A stretch of DNA of 6,914 bases, from NCBI GenBank assembly GCA_029880105.1, contig JAOUPA010000101.1:1-6914 (forward strand), written 5' to 3'. Numbering within the stretch: the stretch's first letter is position 1; every line of letters starts with the position of its first letter. The translations under genes were made by a program, and so were the position numbers. This stretch comes from Gammaproteobacteria bacterium. Its GTDB lineage: Bacteria > Pseudomonadota > Gammaproteobacteria > SZUA-229. Shown here one piece after another: positions 1-6,824 of this stretch. The notes under the pieces were generated by a model. The model ran no database searches and was not told the DNA's origin. It saw nothing but the letters and a program-made list of their open reading frames with translations.

Positions 1-1
1 A

Positions 2-358
2 GTTTTCGCTGATGATCGTGGCATGTTTATGTCAGTTGGCAGCATTAATGGCCAGACTGTCCAGTTTCTGGTCGATACGGGTGCTACCAGTATTGCGATG
101 AATGCGACGCAGGCGAAGCGTCTGGGTGTGCGCTATGAGCTCGATGGTGAGAAATCGACGGCGAGCACCGCGTCTGGCTTTGTTACGGCCTACCGGGTGC
201 GCCTGAAGTCGGTATCGCTAGGGAAAATCCGAAAGCGCAATATTGAAGCCATGGTCATCGATGGTCAGCACCCGGGACCGATTTTGCTGGGTATGACCTT
301 CCTCGGTGGTCTCCAGGTTGAGAAGACTGGTAATACGCTTACCCTGAAATCCAGGTAA
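2..358 (+). CDS. Retropepsin-like aspartic protease (TIGR02281-type), 5' end outside the window
   Basis: This is the C-terminal part of a clan AA aspartic protease resembling retroviral pepsins. The reading frame is open to the left edge, and the residues before the first ATG (position 23) already look like family sequence (DDRGMF before the core), so I treat the gene as truncated by the window rather than starting at 23. The catalytic motif FLVDTGATS lies at about residues 15-23 counted from that ATG, in the usual order after SINGQ, and the second hydrophobic motif ILLGMTFLGGL follows near the C terminus, where the family has LLGMxFL. Such proteins work as dimers, each chain giving one Asp; bacterial members often carry an N-terminal membrane anchor, which would be off-window. 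The substrate is unknown. The gene ends with TAA and is followed by about 200 bp of non-coding DNA, so nothing ties it to the genes downstream. Confidence 0.88.
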   Translation, partial: VFADDRGMFMSVGSINGQTVQFLVDTGATSIAMNATQAKRLGVRYELDGEKSTASTASGFVTAYRVRLKSVSLGKIRKRNIEAMVIDGQHPGPILLGMTFLGGLQVEKTGNTLTLKSR

Positions 359-557
359 TGATAGATTTATTGAAATTAAGTTATTGATTTTTATGCAAGC
401 TATCGGGATTTGGCTGATTTATATGAGAGTCTCTCCTGAATAATCATATGGACTTTAATTGTTACGGAAGTGACTGATTTTTTGACAAAAAGCGACGAAT
501 GATGGAAACTCGAACGTCGATAGTATGGCAATAACAAAAAACGCAGGGCTTTTAAAA
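359..557. other. Intergenic region before the SCP2-like gene
   Basis: About 200 bp that is A/T-rich compared with its flanks and holds no convincing gene; the minus-strand open frame across it has no family-like content. A TTATTGA direct repeat occurs at 367-373 and 381-387. A TTGACA hexamer at 482-487 is a possible -35 element, but the sequence 16-18 bp downstream (around GAAACT at 505-510) is a poor -10. I see no clear rho-independent terminator after the protease gene. Confidence 0.4.
482..510 (+). promoter_or_regulatory. Weak candidate promoter for the SCP2-like gene
   Basis: A perfect TTGACA sits at 482-487. With a 17-bp spacer the -10 position reads GAAACT, which matches the consensus poorly. 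The location, about 50 bp before the preferred start at 558, is sensible, but the call rests on one hexamer. Confidence 0.25.
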
Positions 558-956
558 ATGTCAGAGTTATTTTCCGAAGATTGGGGTAAGGCCTACATGG
601 AGGCATGGAACAATGATGGTGAGATTACATCAACATTGAGACAGGCCGATTTTTGTTCAGTCGTGGCATTCGGCTTTCAGGAAGAGGAGGATCCTCGTTT
701 TGTCATGAGGATTGAGAATGGGCTGATTCAGTCTCTGGACAAGCAGCCAGTCGATAGCATCAAATGGGATATTCGCGCCAGCAAAGAGAACTGGTTGTCA
801 CTAATAGCCAAGCCACCGGGATTGATGAAACTGGGTATGGCCTATACCTCGCGCAAAATGCGATTCAACAAAGGTGATTATGCCACCATGATCAAAGACC
901 CAAATCTTGCTGGCGCATTTGTTAAGTCATTTGGTCTAATGAGCAAGGTATCCTGA
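558..956 (+). CDS. SCP2-like (sterol carrier/lipid-binding fold) small protein
   Basis: A 132-residue cytosolic protein resembling bacterial SCP2 sterol-binding-domain proteins, which bind a hydrophobic ligand in a pocket; the ligand here is unknown. Visible family features are an amphipathic N terminus (SELFSEDWGKAYMEAWNND), a central strand region ending in KWDIRASKENWLSLI (about residues 69-83) and a C-terminal half with YTSRKMRFNKGDY (96-108) and a closing helix AFVKSFGLM. There is no signal peptide or membrane segment. I start it at ATG 558 rather than ATG 525: CAGGG at 544-548 lies 9 nt before 558, the protein from 558 begins as relatives do, and the extra 11 residues (MAITKNAGLLK) look non-native. 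The gene is followed by a strong terminator, so it is probably its own transcription unit, although the arsS-like operon follows closely. Family assignment is by pattern memory and is moderately sure. Confidence 0.75.
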   Translation: MSELFSEDWGKAYMEAWNNDGEITSTLRQADFCSVVAFGFQEEEDPRFVMRIENGLIQSLDKQPVDSIKWDIRASKENWLSLIAKPPGLMKLGMAYTSRKMRFNKGDYATMIKDPNLAGAFVKSFGLMSKVS

Positions 957-977
957 TTGCTTAGAGTGATTTAGAAC

Positions 978-983
978 TATAAT
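978..983 (+). promoter_or_regulatory. Perfect TATAAT, candidate -10 for the arsS operon
   Basis: TATAAT occurs 21 bp after the SCP2-like stop codon. No good -35 is placed correctly: the 17-bp position reads GATTGC, and TTGCTT at 957-962 is 15 bp away. Two imperfect 10-bp units (TTAGAGTGAT at 961-970 and TTAGAACTAT at 971-980) lie just upstream and run into it. A start about 7 nt downstream would fall inside the terminator's A-tract at about 990, so the operon mRNA would begin with the hairpin. Weak -35 sequence could indicate activator dependence, or the match could be chance in A/T-rich DNA. Confidence 0.4.
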
Positions 984-986
984 TAA

Positions 987-1014
987 AAAAAGGCTGGCTT
1001 TTGTCAGCCTTTTT
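987..1014 (+). terminator. Rho-independent terminator after the SCP2-like gene
   Basis: The arms AAAAAGGCTGGC (987-998) and GTCAGCCTTTTT (1003-1014) pair over 12 positions with one G-T wobble around a TTTT loop. The core GGCTG/CAGCC is followed by five T. An A-tract on the other side means the hairpin could also act on minus-strand transcripts. It lies only 23 nt before the start codon of the arsS-like gene, so transcription of that operon must either begin just at or before it, or read through it. Confidence 0.85.
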
Positions 1015-1037
1015 GGTATTTGGTAGTAGCGAGATAA

Positions 1038-1991
1038 ATGAAAGATACACTCGAATATTTGAAAGTCCCGGGTTTTCCAGCCATTGAGCGTGTGCAACTT
1101 GAAACCTTGCAGGTGAATTTAGGCTATCTCTGTAACCAACAGTGTTTACACTGCCATGTCGATGCCAGTCCAAGACGGACAGAACTGATGTCAGCTGAAA
1201 CCATCGATGTGCTTATCCATTTTATAAAAAAACAGAAAATTAAAACGTTGGATCTGACTGGTGGCGCACCTGAGATGAATCCGAATTTTCGTCGGCTAAT
1301 TTTATCAGCGCGGGATATGGGTGTGCATGTGATTGATCGTTGTAACCTGAGCATCATCGAAGAGCCGGGTTATGAATGGCTGGTGCCATTTCTGGCAGAG
1401 AATTTTGTTGAAGTGGTGGCATCGTTACCCTGTTACCTGGAAGAAAATGTCAATGCACAACGTGGTGAGGGTGTCTTCGAAAAAAGTATAAAGGGGTTGA
1501 AAAAACTTAGTGCCGCAGGTTATGGCCAACAGGATAGTTTAAATCTTAATCTGGTCTTTAATCCACAGGGTGCGTCTCTGCCACCACCGCAGCATGCGCT
1601 GGAGCAGGATTATAAAAAAGTCCTGCTTGAAAAATATGGTGTTGAGTTTAATCACCTGTTCACCATAACGAATATGCCGATAAAGCGCTTTGGTAGCACG
1701 CTGTTATCAAAGGGCGAGTTTGATAATTACATGAAGTTGCTAAAGGATGCATACAGTGAAGTCAACCTTGAGTCGGTGATGTGTCGGTCAATGATCAGTG
1801 TTGACTGGCAGGGGGAAGTCTACGATTGTGATTTTAACCAGATGCTAAACTTGAAGTCGGTTTTCAATAATGACATGGTAAATCTAAAAGATCTGATGGA
1901 TTATGATTTTTCTAATTCACCTATAGTCGTTATGGGGCACTGTTACGGTTGTACTGCAGGTCAGGGTTCATCCTGTGGTGGAGCTCTGTAA
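1038..1991 (+). CDS. arsS: Radical SAM protein ArsS (arsenosugar biosynthesis), Cys-type
   Basis: A 317-residue radical SAM enzyme of the TIGR04167/ArsS type. Characterised ArsS uses a [4Fe-4S] cluster to cleave S-adenosylmethionine and joins the 5'-deoxyadenosyl radical to dimethylarsenite, giving a dimethylarsinoyl-deoxyadenosine precursor of arsenosugars. The cluster-binding CxxxCxxC is C32-C36-C39 (CNQQCLHC). SAM-site glycines are in LTGGAPE (73-79). Family motifs follow: DRCN (100-103), ASLPCY (128-133), QRGEGVF (141-147), NPQGASLPP (175-183) and TNMPIKRFG (211-219). The C-terminal Cys-rich domain has C249, YDCDFNQ (262-268) and the tail CYGCTAGQGSSCGG with C302, C305 and C313. Some relatives have selenocysteine in this domain; here the tail cysteines are ordinary, C313 being TGT. 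The length fits the family. The ribosome site is weak (GAG at 1031-1033). It is the first gene of a three-gene operon, 15 nt before the next. Actual arsenic chemistry in this organism is inferred from homology. Confidence 0.92.
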   Translation: MKDTLEYLKVPGFPAIERVQLETLQVNLGYLCNQQCLHCHVDASPRRTELMSAETIDVLIHFIKKQKIKTLDLTGGAPEMNPNFRRLILSARDMGVHVIDRCNLSIIEEPGYEWLVPFLAENFVEVVASLPCYLEENVNAQRGEGVFEKSIKGLKKLSAAGYGQQDSLNLNLVFNPQGASLPPPQHALEQDYKKVLLEKYGVEFNHLFTITNMPIKRFGSTLLSKGEFDNYMKLLKDAYSEVNLESVMCRSMISVDWQGEVYDCDFNQMLNLKSVFNNDMVNLKDLMDYDFSNSPIVVMGHCYGCTAGQGSSCGGAL

Positions 1992-2006
1992 CCGGGCAAT
2001 TTAAAA

Positions 2007-2681
2007 ATGAAGCTCTCAATTATTATTCCCGTTTATAACGAAGCTAATACTATTATCACTTCGCTGAGACAACTACAGGCTTACCGATCGCTGGGGCACG
2101 AAGTAATCGTGGTGGATGGCGGTAGTCATGACAGCACCTTCGATTGTGCCGTCGGCCTGGCAGATAAGCTGTTAATGTCAAAGCCGGGCAGGGCAATACA
2201 AATGAATATTGGCGCGGAGCAGGCGACAGGTGATGTACTGGTTTTTCTACACGCTGATACCGAGTTGCCGCATCTGGCCAACCAGTTAATTATTGACACG
2301 ATCAATAGCAATCATCAATGGGGCCGGTTTAATGTGCGGCTTTCAGGTCGGCATATTGCGTTCAGGGTCATCGAAGCGATGATGAACTGGCGCTCATGTG
2401 TCACGGGTATTGCAACAGGAGATCAGGCAATATTCGTTAAGCGCGAATTATTTGAGCAGCAGGGCGCTTATCCTGAAATAAAACTGATGGAAGATATCGA
2501 GCTCAGCAAAACACTCAAAGCCATTGGCAAACCTGCCTGTATAAAACAGCCGGTCATCACCTCGAGCCGAAAGTGGGAACAGAACGGCATTATAAAGACG
2601 GTATTGCTGATGTGGCGCCTAAGGCTGCAATATTTTTTGGGTGTATCGCCGGATAATCTGCACGTGCAGTATTACCGATGA
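2007..2681 (+). CDS. TIGR04283-type arsenosugar-associated glycosyltransferase (GT2 fold)
   Basis: A 224-residue GT-A fold glycosyltransferase of family 2 type, matching the subgroup once named 'transferase 2, rSAM/selenodomain-associated'. Motifs in order: IIPVYNE (6-12) opening the nucleotide-sugar fold, VVDGGSHDST (35-44), the subgroup signature GRAIQMNIGA (61-70), the DXD-like metal site FLHADT (80-85), WGRFNVRLSG (105-114), GDQAIFV (138-144) and the likely catalytic-base region LMEDIELS (160-167). There is no clear transmembrane helix; a hydrophobic, basic stretch near 195-212 might touch the membrane. It begins 15 nt after arsS with only CCGGG (1992-1996) as a possible ribosome site, and its stop overlaps the next start in ATGA, so translation of the pair is probably coupled. 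A role in attaching or exchanging a sugar on the arsenical product is inferred from gene association; donor and acceptor are unknown. Confidence 0.9.
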   Translation: MKLSIIIPVYNEANTIITSLRQLQAYRSLGHEVIVVDGGSHDSTFDCAVGLADKLLMSKPGRAIQMNIGAEQATGDVLVFLHADTELPHLANQLIIDTINSNHQWGRFNVRLSGRHIAFRVIEAMMNWRSCVTGIATGDQAIFVKRELFEQQGAYPEIKLMEDIELSKTLKAIGKPACIKQPVITSSRKWEQNGIIKTVLLMWRLRLQYFLGVSPDNLHVQYYR

Positions 2682-3316
2682 GCGCATATAAATATTCTGA
2701 TGCTGTTGTACTGATTTTTGCCAAGGCGCCAGTAGCAGGTGAGGTCAATACAAGGCTAATACCGGACATTGGTATTGAAGCAGCCACTGAATTACAGAGG
2801 GAACTGGTTATGAATAGGCTGAACATTCTTCGACAGCATAACCTTTGTGTTATCCAGCTCTGGTGTGCACCCAATCAACATCATGAATTTTTTCAGGACT
2901 GCAAAAATCAATATGCTATCGAGCTATTCGATCAGCACGGCGTTGATCTGGGTGCGCGTATGTCCTCGGCCATAAAACAAAACCTGAACAAATTCAAACG
3001 TGTGGTGCTGATAGGTACCGATGCCCCATCTCTGACTAACACGCATATCGATACGGCTATAAAACAGCTTGCTGAGAACGATATTGTGATTGCCCCTGCC
3101 GAAGACGGCGGCTATGTACTGATCGGTATGTCACGGCATTGCCATGATGTTTTTGATGAAGTCGAGTGGGGGTCCAGTACTGTGCTCGAGACAACGCGAG
3201 AGAGAATCAAAAGAAATAACTTAACTAGTTTTGAGATTGAGATGTGCTGGGATATTGATCGGGTTGAAGATTATTTCCGGTATAAGAAGAGCCAATCCCC
3301 GAATCAAATGGATTAA
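2678..3316 (+). CDS. TIGR04282-type (DUF2064, CofC-like) transferase, arsenosugar-associated
   Basis: A 212-residue protein of the DUF2064 family, a nucleotidyltransferase/glycosyltransferase fold related to CofC and MobA, matching 'transferase 1, rSAM/selenodomain-associated'. Visible motifs: FAKAPVAGEVNTRL (14-27), the nucleotide-binding loop; DLGARM (90-95); IGTDAPSL (112-119) with the metal-binding Asp115; PAEDGGYVLIG (140-150); VEWGSSTVL (162-170); and WDID (191-194). One oddity is Asn24 (codon AAT, 2747-2749) where the family normally has Lys in VKTRL; the other motifs are intact, so I treat it as functional or altered rather than dead. Its ATG overlaps the previous stop by 4 nt (ATGA, 2678-2681). 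It is the last gene of the operon, and a GTP- or NDP-sugar-type activation step for the neighbouring transferase is a reasonable but untested inference. Confidence 0.9.
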   Translation: MSAYKYSDAVVLIFAKAPVAGEVNTRLIPDIGIEAATELQRELVMNRLNILRQHNLCVIQLWCAPNQHHEFFQDCKNQYAIELFDQHGVDLGARMSSAIKQNLNKFKRVVLIGTDAPSLTNTHIDTAIKQLAENDIVIAPAEDGGYVLIGMSRHCHDVFDEVEWGSSTVLETTRERIKRNNLTSFEIEMCWDIDRVEDYFRYKKSQSPNQMD

Positions 3317-3334
3317 GCATCGTAGATGCAATTA

Positions 3335-3391
3335 GCTGTAGAGTAATTGTATCTATAGAGCTTAAAACTGGTGATCAAGTACTTCTACAGC
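3335..3391. repeat. Long-loop inverted repeat between convergent genes, possible weak terminator
   Basis: GCTGTAG (3335-3341) is exactly mirrored by CTACAGC (3385-3391); pairing extends inward through GTA/TAC with one bulged A, around a loop of 34 nt. The plus-strand sequence after it (CTGTTTTAT) is only mildly T-rich, and the minus-strand side has no T-tract. A smaller hairpin GCATC-GTA-GATGC lies at 3317-3329 immediately after the upstream stop. This may end transcripts from one or both sides, but it is not a classical terminator. Confidence 0.35.
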
Positions 3392-3415
3392 GTGTCTGTT
3401 TTATCTGGAAATAGA

Positions 3416-6400
3416 TCATGAGCCCAGATTATCTGTTGTTTCTGCTTTTAATAATTCACCAAATTCTTCGGCAGAAACCGGCTGGGAGAACAGGTAGCCC
3501 TGTGCAAAATCACAGCCTGCTTCAGCCAGTAGCTGGCGTTGTGCTTCCGTTTCGACGCCTTCAGCGATCACATTTAGCCCCAATTTGTGGGCCACAACGA
3601 TGATTGCTTCTGACAGGGCCATGTCATTAGGATCGGTCACCAGGTTGCGGACAAATGACTGGTCGATTTTAAGGTAATCGATGTCGAATTTTTTCAGGTA
3701 GGCGAGTGATGAGTAACCTGTGCCGAAATCATCGATTGCTACCTGAATATTGGCGTCACGGAATTCCAGTAACTTGCTGGTGACATCATTATCGGTATCC
3801 AGAAGCATGCCTTCGGTAATTTCCATCACCACACTCTGTCCTGGCAGTTCCAGTTCCTGCAGGTAATCGAACCAGGATTGATGAGAGTATTTATCGACAA
3901 TACTGCTGAGTTGCACGGGTGAGATGTTGATGCTTATCTGGAAGTCAGGGTTGTACAGTGTTCGCCAGTGTGCAACCTGGCGGGTGGCTTCGCGGAAAAC
4001 CCAGTCGCCAATTTCGATAATCAAACCGGTATCTTCTGCCAGCGGGATGAACTGTGCCGGGCTGACCATGCCGAGTTTTGGATGCTGCCAGCGGATCAGG
4101 GCTTCTGCCTTATTAATACGGCCGGTTGTTAGATCGATGATTGGCTGATAAAGAATGGTGAACTGGCCAGCAGCCAGTGCGCCGTGTAGCTTGTTGGTCA
4201 GGCGCAGCCGTTCCTGCGCAGCCAGCTGCATTGATCGTGTAAAATAGCTAAAGCGGTTGCGGCCTTCATTTTTAGCAGCATACATCGCCTGATCAGCATT
4301 CTTTAGTAACTCTTCGGTCTCGGTGGCATCAACAGGGTGCAGGGTTATGCCGATGCTGGCTGAGACATAGGCAATTTCATTGCCCAGCGAAAATGGCCTG
4401 GCCAGATGCTGCAGAATGTTTTCAGCAATCCGCTCGATGGTACTGGCGTCATCGTCGTCGATCTCAGCCAGAATGACAACGAATTCATCACCACCCAGAC
4501 GTGCTACGGTATCGGTATCGCGCACACAGTTGCTGACGCGCTGGGCGGCCTCCTGTAGCAGAATATCGCCAACTCTGTGGCCCAGTGTATCGTTGACCTC
4601 TTTGAATTTGTCGAGGTCGATAAATAGCAGTGCCGTCTTCAGGCCGGTACGTTGCGTCTTCCGGATATCCTGCGTCAACCGGTCGTGGAACATGTGGCGG
4701 TTAGGCAGGCCTGTTAGTGCGTCGAAATTAGCCTGTTTCCAGATCAGTCTCTCAGATTCTTTCTGTCGGGTGATGTCGCGGATGAAGCCATTGAATTCAT
4801 ATTCGCCAGAAACATTGACCGGGGTGATGGATAGCTCAATGGGAAACTCGTGCCCATCATGATGCAATCCTAGCATCTCAATGCGTGAATTCAGGATGTC
4901 ACCCTTGCCGCTGGCAAGGAAGCGTGCCAGTCCCTTCGTGTGTGCCTCGCGGTACGGCTGGGGAATAATGGTTTCACCCAGAGGGCGGCCTATGACCTGT
5001 TCACGTGGCCAGCCAAAAATCTTTTCTGCCTGATTATTCCAGCCAGTAATAACACCGTTGGTGTTCATCTGTACCACGGCATCGAGTGCAGTTTCGATGA
5101 TAGTATTGAGTTTTTGCTGGCTTTCGGTCAGTGCCTGTACAGCCTGTTTACGCTCTGTGACGTCACGTGATGAGCAATACACTAGCGGCTGCCCATCAAC
5201 ATCCACTTTGACTACGCTGACATCGACATCAAGGATGCTACCGTCGCGGCGTCGGTGCCGGGTTTCGATGGTAACAGCCTCATTGCCCAGTTGGCTGATC
5301 TTGTCACTGATCTGGGCGGCGGTCCACTGCGCATCCCAGTCTGCTACGCTCATAGTGGCTAGCTCTTCGGCAGAATAACCTAGCATCCTGCAGAAGGCAT
5401 CATTCACCTGCAGCACATTGCCCTGCAGGTCGAGGATGTGAATGCCGTCACTGGCCGCGCGCAGCAGCGTTTCATTTTTGTGGGCCTCTTTTAGTAACTG
5501 TGCTTCGGCGTGCTTGCGCGCATTGAGCATGGCATTAAAGCCTTCGGCCATTGCATTAAAGCTGTCGGCGATGACACTGAGTTCATCGCGGGTATCGAGT
5601 CGGGCGCGCTCATTCAGGTTGCCCTCGGCAAAGGCGCGGGCAGAACGCACCAGTGAGTGGATACTGTTGATGGTTGCATAGTAGATGCTGGCCGACAGGT
5701 AAACCACCAGGGTAAAAGCCAGCAGGGCAAGGCCAGTGCTTATACGCAGGGTATGTTTTGCATTGTCGATGCGTGCATTGATGAGTAGTTTAATAGTTGG
5801 TAGCAGGGAATCGTACATCTGTGTATAACTGTTATCGATTTCCTTAGTAGCTATCAGTAGAAAAGATTCAGGTTGTGTGGTCAGGTGGCCGGTAAGCAGG
5901 TCTAGCTTTACCAGGTTGATGATCTGCTGTGCTGAGTGACTGATTTCATCAATCGTGGTATGCAGCGAGGTTTTCACGTTGGTATTGTAATGGCCGGTCT
6001 TGTCGAGGTTGTTGCGTAGCCTCTTGAGCGTGGTGTTGAATTCAGCAATTAGCGTACTCAGCTTTATTCTCTGCTGCTCGGATATCTGCCGCTCGGTAAG
6101 AATGCCCGAGCCATAGGCGCGGATCTGGCCGAGGTGTTCGACCGCATGTGGCAGTTTGTTGATGACGGTATCGATCAGGTAGAACGAGGCAATTTCTGGA
6201 TCCAGCGTCAGCAAATATTTATCGGCAACGGAAACTTCGAATATCTGCAGTGCCTCAATCAGGCTGGTGTGGACGGCAAAGGCAGTTTCCCGATCCCAGT
6301 CCGGTGCCTGATTGTGCAGCTGTGCCCAGGCAGTTTTGATTTTACGGAAGTCCTCGCTATCAGCCAGGCTGGTAGGCAGTTTTTCTTCCATGGCGCTGAA

Positions 6401-6706
6401 ACTGGCGGCAGCAATTTTTTCCTGTGCCATATATCGCTCGTGCATTGCCTCGTTGCCGCTGAGTAGCGCCATGGTAATACCGCGGTGCAGCTGGACGGCC
6501 TGAATGGTTCTGGTGATCGGCTCGACCAATAATAGTCCTTCCAGTTCGCGCTCCGAGGGCTGGATGACCCTGTCCAGGCTGACAAACAGGTTGTAGACCA
6601 CGACCCCAATCGCCACCATCGAAAGCAGCCACAGTAGCGTGAATTTCTTGGTGTAACCCATGCGGTTTAGCAGGGTGATGGCGGGGGTGCAGAGCAGCTG
6701 GATCAT
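3416..6706 (-). CDS. Membrane-anchored HAMP-PAS-PAS-GGDEF-EAL cyclic-di-GMP synthase/phosphodiesterase
   Basis: A 1096-residue inner-membrane signalling protein. Order: transmembrane helix about 23-42; a mainly helical periplasmic sensor about 43-318; second helix about 323-343; HAMP about 344-396; two PAS domains about 410-520 (ends CSSRDVTERK) and 530-648 (ends FIRDITRQKE); GGDEF domain about 657-820; EAL domain about 835-1088. The cyclase looks active: FIDLDKFKEVND (695-706), RLGGDEF (736-742) and an inhibitory RxxD site, RDTD at 729-732, five residues before GGDEF. The phosphodiesterase also looks intact: EALIRW (868-873), N927, E962 in MEITE, DDFGTGYSSL (992-1001), K1013 in LKID, EGVE (1049-1052) and QGY (1069-1071). 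Both activities are therefore possible, switched by the sensor. The LNRMGYTKKF stretch before the first helix fits this class, which supports ATG 6706 as start, although it has no recognisable ribosome site. It is convergent with the arsenosugar operon and probably independent of it. Confidence 0.93.
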   Translation of the reverse strand: MIQLLCTPAITLLNRMGYTKKFTLLWLLSMVAIGVVVYNLFVSLDRVIQPSERELEGLLLVEPITRTIQAVQLHRGITMALLSGNEAMHERYMAQEKIAAASFSAMEEKLPTSLADSEDFRKIKTAWAQLHNQAPDWDRETAFAVHTSLIEALQIFEVSVADKYLLTLDPEIASFYLIDTVINKLPHAVEHLGQIRAYGSGILTERQISEQQRIKLSTLIAEFNTTLKRLRNNLDKTGHYNTNVKTSLHTTIDEISHSAQQIINLVKLDLLTGHLTTQPESFLLIATKEIDNSYTQMYDSLLPTIKLLINARIDNAKHTLRISTGLALLAFTLVVYLSASIYYATINSIHSLVRSARAFAEGNLNERARLDTRDELSVIADSFNAMAEGFNAMLNARKHAEAQLLKEAHKNETLLRAASDGIHILDLQGNVLQVNDAFCRMLGYSAEELATMSVADWDAQWTAAQISDKISQLGNEAVTIETRHRRRDGSILDVDVSVVKVDVDGQPLVYCSSRDVTERKQAVQALTESQQKLNTIIETALDAVVQMNTNGVITGWNNQAEKIFGWPREQVIGRPLGETIIPQPYREAHTKGLARFLASGKGDILNSRIEMLGLHHDGHEFPIELSITPVNVSGEYEFNGFIRDITRQKESERLIWKQANFDALTGLPNRHMFHDRLTQDIRKTQRTGLKTALLFIDLDKFKEVNDTLGHRVGDILLQEAAQRVSNCVRDTDTVARLGGDEFVVILAEIDDDDASTIERIAENILQHLARPFSLGNEIAYVSASIGITLHPVDATETEELLKNADQAMYAAKNEGRNRFSYFTRSMQLAAQERLRLTNKLHGALAAGQFTILYQPIIDLTTGRINKAEALIRWQHPKLGMVSPAQFIPLAEDTGLIIEIGDWVFREATRQVAHWRTLYNPDFQISINISPVQLSSIVDKYSHQSWFDYLQELELPGQSVVMEITEGMLLDTDNDVTSKLLEFRDANIQVAIDDFGTGYSSLAYLKKFDIDYLKIDQSFVRNLVTDPNDMALSEAIIVVAHKLGLNVIAEGVETEAQRQLLAEAGCDFAQGYLFSQPVSAEEFGELLKAETTDNLGS

Positions 6707-6727
6707 AGCTTTATGGTATTTTTGGTA

Positions 6728-6820
6728 TCAGTTGATGCTACTAGCCACGGTTTTGATGGGTGCGATGACTAAAATGGGAGTATGTGTAATCAAGATAAAA
6801 TCGTTTAAAAACAGTAACAT
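6728..6820 (-). CDS. Possible 30-residue leader peptide before the c-di-GMP gene
   Basis: On the minus strand a perfect AGGAGG (6830-6825) stands 4 nt before ATG 6820, which opens a 30-codon ORF ending in TGA (6730-6728). The peptide begins MLLFLNDFILITHTPILVIA, so it is hydrophobic, and ends in VASSIN. Its stop is 21 nt before the start of the large GGDEF-EAL gene and lies in the same frame, with seven codons (YQKYHKA) between. That gene lacks its own ribosome site, so coupling by re-initiation is conceivable. No family is recognised, the codons are A/T-rich and look non-coding, and a chance AGGAGG is quite possible. Confidence 0.35.
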   Translation of the reverse strand: MLLFLNDFILITHTPILVIAPIKTVASSIN

Positions 6821-6824
6821 ACAT

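Noticed and set aside
525..557. ATG 525 as the start of the SCP2-like gene
   Set aside because: It lacks a ribosome site, while ATG 558 has CAGGG at a workable distance and gives a family-like N terminus.
400..606. Minus-strand 68-codon open frame over the intergenic region
   Set aside because: It overlaps the SCP2-like gene, has no recognisable motif or ribosome site, and reads like an antisense shadow.
1010..1019. TTTTTGGTAT shared between 1010-1019 and 6719-6728
   Set aside because: A 10-base A/T-rich match in unrelated contexts is most likely chance and has no extended similarity.
6728..6730. The in-frame TGA before the GGDEF-EAL gene as a selenocysteine codon
   Set aside because: I found no convincing SECIS-like stem-loop just downstream (only a 4-bp AGCT/AGCT pairing), the flanking residues resemble no selenoprotein, and the large protein has a good family-like start after it.
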